Source: Nocardia exalbida NBRC 100660
GTDB lineage: Bacteria; Actinomycetota; Actinomycetes; Mycobacteriales; Mycobacteriaceae
Assembly (NCBI RefSeq): GCF_000308575.1
Contig: NZ_BAFZ01000093.1
Coordinates: 1-64,000 of the forward strand
Direction: 5' to 3'
Length of the DNA stretch: 64,000 bases
The position numbers were made by a program, and so were the translations under genes. A model generated the notes under the pieces. That model was not told the DNA's origin. It did no database searches and saw nothing but the letters and a program-made list of their open reading frames with translations. Positions 62,056-64,000 of the stretch are shown piece after piece (positions within the stretch are counted from its first letter, which is position 1; every line of letters begins with the position of its first letter).

Positions 62056-63177
62056 GTGTTGCAGACCGGCGATGTCTTCGCGGGCTACGTCATCAAACGC
62101 GTCCTCGGCCGGGGCGGCATGGGCACCGTGTACCTGGCCCAGCACCCTCGGCTGCCCCGCCTGACGGCTCTGAAGCTGCTCGAACGGGAGCTCTACGCCG
62201 ACACCGGCATCCGCCGCCGCTTCGAGCGCGAGGCCGATCTGGTCGCGGGCCTGGACCACCCGAACATCGTCACGGTGTTCGATCGCGGCGCCGAGCATCA
62301 GCAGTTGTGGATCTCCATGCAGTACGTGCCCGGCGCGGACGCCTCCTGCGCGGACGTCGACGTGCTCGCGCCCGGCCGCGCGGTGCAGATCGTGGCCGAT
62401 ACCGCCGCGGCACTGGATTTCGCCCATGCCAACCAGGTACTGCACCGCGATGTGAAACCGGCCAACATCCTGCTGGCGAAAGCGCCGATCGGACAGCCGG
62501 AGCGGGTGCTGCTCACCGATTTCGGGATCGCGGGCATCCGTGGCTCGGAGTCCACGATCGGCTCGTCGGGCACGATCACCGCGACATTGGCCTTCGGCGC
62601 TCCGGAACAGCTGATCGGACAGCCGCTCGACGATCGCGCCGATCAGTACTCCCTGGCCTGCACGCTGTTCTGGATGCTCACCGGCGCGCCGCCGTATCCC
62701 GGCGCCAACCCGGCGGCCGTGGTGAACAACCATCTGTACGCACCGATCCCGGTACCGAGCCGCGTTCGCCCCGCACTGCCGCCCGCACTGGATCCGGTGC
62801 TGGCTCGCGCGATGGCCAAGCGGCCCGCGGACCGATTCGCCAGTTGCGCCGAGTTCGCCGCCGCGGCGAAACACGCTCTCGGCGCACACCCCACCGGGCA
62901 CTGGACGGCGCCACCGCACGCCATCCACGCCGACGGGCGCGCGGCCGAGCCGACGCACCGCACCGCCGCGCCGCGGCAGCCGGAAACCGCTCGGCCGCTG
63001 CCGAGTTTCCTGCCACCGCGCCGTCCCGTCCATCCCGGCCTTATCGAGTTGCCGAACTTGCCCATGCGCCCGGGATCCGCGGTGCGACAGCACCAGCAAC
63101 CTCCGGACCCCCGGCCACCGCCGGGCGGCCCGGCGCACGCCGATCGCCCGCACGTCGCCATGCTCGACGAGCGATAG
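62056..63177 (+). CDS. Soluble Ser/Thr protein kinase (first of a tandem pair)
   Basis: A 373-residue Hanks-type kinase. The catalytic domain spans about residues 8-270: glycine loop LGRGGMGTVYLA, ATP lysine in TALKLLE, catalytic loop HRDVKPANILL, DFGIAG, and the APEQL motif. The remainder is a Pro/Arg/His-rich tail with no transmembrane helix, so unlike PknA/B it is soluble or membrane-bound only through partners. The start is GTG 62056, seven bases after GAAGGGGG. The next gene is a close paralogue, so this is a local duplication. Confidence 0.92.
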   Translation: MLQTGDVFAGYVIKRVLGRGGMGTVYLAQHPRLPRLTALKLLERELYADTGIRRRFEREADLVAGLDHPNIVTVFDRGAEHQQLWISMQYVPGADASCADVDVLAPGRAVQIVADTAAALDFAHANQVLHRDVKPANILLAKAPIGQPERVLLTDFGIAGIRGSESTIGSSGTITATLAFGAPEQLIGQPLDDRADQYSLACTLFWMLTGAPPYPGANPAAVVNNHLYAPIPVPSRVRPALPPALDPVLARAMAKRPADRFASCAEFAAAAKHALGAHPTGHWTAPPHAIHADGRAAEPTHRTAAPRQPETARPLPSFLPPRRPVHPGLIELPNLPMRPGSAVRQHQQPPDPRPPPGGPAHADRPHVAMLDER

Positions 63178-63301
63178 CCGGCGCGCGACTACTGCTATGG
63201 TTTCGATGTTTTCCGTGGTCGGGCCCATTCCGGCCACGCATTCTTATGCTGTACGCCTGTTCGCCGGTGGGTCCCGGCGGGCGGCGGGAAGTGGAGCAGT
63301 C

Positions 63302-64000
63302 ATGCTGGCCAGCGGTGACGTTTTCGCCGGCTATGTCATCGAGCGGCAACTCGGCCGTGGTGGCATGGGCTCGGTCTATCTGGCGAAACATCCGCGGCTG
63401 CCGCGGATGACAGCGCTGAAACTGCTGAATCGGGAGATGTGCTTCGACAAGGAGGTGCGGGCGCGGTTCGAACGGGAGGCGGATCTGGTCGCCCAGCTCG
63501 ATCACCCGAACATCGTCACGGTCTACGACCGCGGGCTCGACGACGAGCAGCTGTGGATTTCGATGCAGTACGTCGACGGTATCGACGCCGCCTCGGTGGA
63601 ACCGAAGTCGCTGCCGCCCGAACGCGCGGTGCAGATCATCAAGGAGACCGCCGACGCGCTGGATTACGCGCACGGCAACGGGGTGCTGCACCGTGACGTG
63701 AAACCCGCCAACATCCTGCTGGCCCGCTCCACTGCCGGTCGCGGTGAGCGGGTGTACCTCACCGACTTCGGCATCGCGCGGCTGCGTGACGACACCGGTC
63801 ATCTCACCCAGACCGGCACTTTCACCGCGACGCTCGCCTACGCCTCCCCCGAGCAGCTCACCGGCGCCTCGCTCGACCACCGCTCCGACCAGTACTCGCT
63901 GGCCTGCTCGCTGTTCTGGTTGTTCACCGGCACCGGCCCGTTCTCCGCGACGAACCCCGCCGCGGTCATCCAGGGACATCTGCAGGGAGCGCCGCCCGCG
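63302..64000 (+). CDS. Ser/Thr protein kinase, tandem paralogue, cut by window end
   Basis: The first 233 codons of a Hanks-type kinase whose 3' end lies outside the window. It has LGRGGMGSVYLAKH, TALKLLNRE, HRDVKPANILL, DFGIARL and SPEQLTG. It is so similar to the preceding kinase, from GDVFAGYVI through PNIVTV, that recent tandem duplication is clear. The ATG at 63302 has GTGGAG nine bases upstream. The C-terminal sensor part, if any, cannot be seen. Confidence 0.92.
   Translation, partial: MLASGDVFAGYVIERQLGRGGMGSVYLAKHPRLPRMTALKLLNREMCFDKEVRARFEREADLVAQLDHPNIVTVYDRGLDDEQLWISMQYVDGIDAASVEPKSLPPERAVQIIKETADALDYAHGNGVLHRDVKPANILLARSTAGRGERVYLTDFGIARLRDDTGHLTQTGTFTATLAYASPEQLTGASLDHRSDQYSLACSLFWLFTGTGPFSATNPAAVIQGHLQGAPPA

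Overview
This 64 kb window is high-GC actinobacterial chromosome, most likely Nocardia or a close relative in the Mycobacteriales. The main reason is that positions 137-29207 carry, in modified order, the conserved mycobacterial block known in M. tuberculosis as Rv3248c-Rv3268: ahcY (sahH), alkB-rubA-rubB-TetR, fbiAB, whiB2, an Rv3259-like protein, a DUF3499 protein, pmmA, a TobH/SIS protein, manA, manB, wbbL, rmlD, an LCP protein and a TIGR03089 protein. No tRNA, rRNA, insertion sequence, integrase or CRISPR array was seen.

Layout. 0-5.5 kb: alkane hydroxylation (two alkB genes, two rubredoxins, a TetR regulator) and ahcY, all on minus. 5.5-8.5 kb: Nudix hydrolase and coenzyme F420 genes fbiA-fbiB on minus. 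8.8-14.4 kb: whiB2 and mannose-donor genes on plus. 14.5-18.6 kb: a CDF transporter, a phytoene-desaturase-like oxidoreductase, a TetR/DUF4267 divergent pair and a DUF4287 protein. 18.7-22.4 kb: dctA with a divergent CitA/DcuS-like two-component system. 22.4-26.1 kb: LCP, TIGR03089 and P450 genes on minus. 26.2-29.2 kb: rmlD, wbbL and manB, which supply rhamnose and mannose for the mycolyl-arabinogalactan cell wall. 29.4-31 kb: a type-B esterase. 31.1-38.6 kb: a sulfonate-type uptake operon in which the first gene (binding protein) has an internal deletion and the last gene (fused double ABC exporter) has a one-base frameshift. 38.8-41 kb: an ROK regulator and small redox or zinc proteins.

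41-52 kb is the most unusual part. A Rad50/SMC-like ATPase with a CxxC hook and a small partner gene lie divergent to a tightly overlapped operon encoding a SWIM zinc-finger protein, a MoxR-like AAA+ ATPase, a DUF5682 protein resembling the Tiki/TraB/ChaN superfamily, and a vWA protein with a MIDAS site. The domains suggest an NTP-driven chaperone, proteolysis or conflict system. No function is proven from the sequence.

52-64 kb: a possible 30-residue hydrophobic peptide, a PAP2 enzyme, an FtsX-type ABC system, an HMG-CoA-lyase/CoA-transferase pair bridged by a tiny double-overlapping ORF, a TauD-type dioxygenase flanked by two inverted 150-bp repeats, an endonuclease IV and two tandem Ser/Thr kinases, the second cut by the window edge. 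Regulatory sites seen include a near-perfect LexA (SOS) box upstream of whiB2, a 20-bp palindrome upstream of alkB2, paired 13-bp palindromes between a TetR gene and its divergent neighbour, and several strong hairpin terminators.
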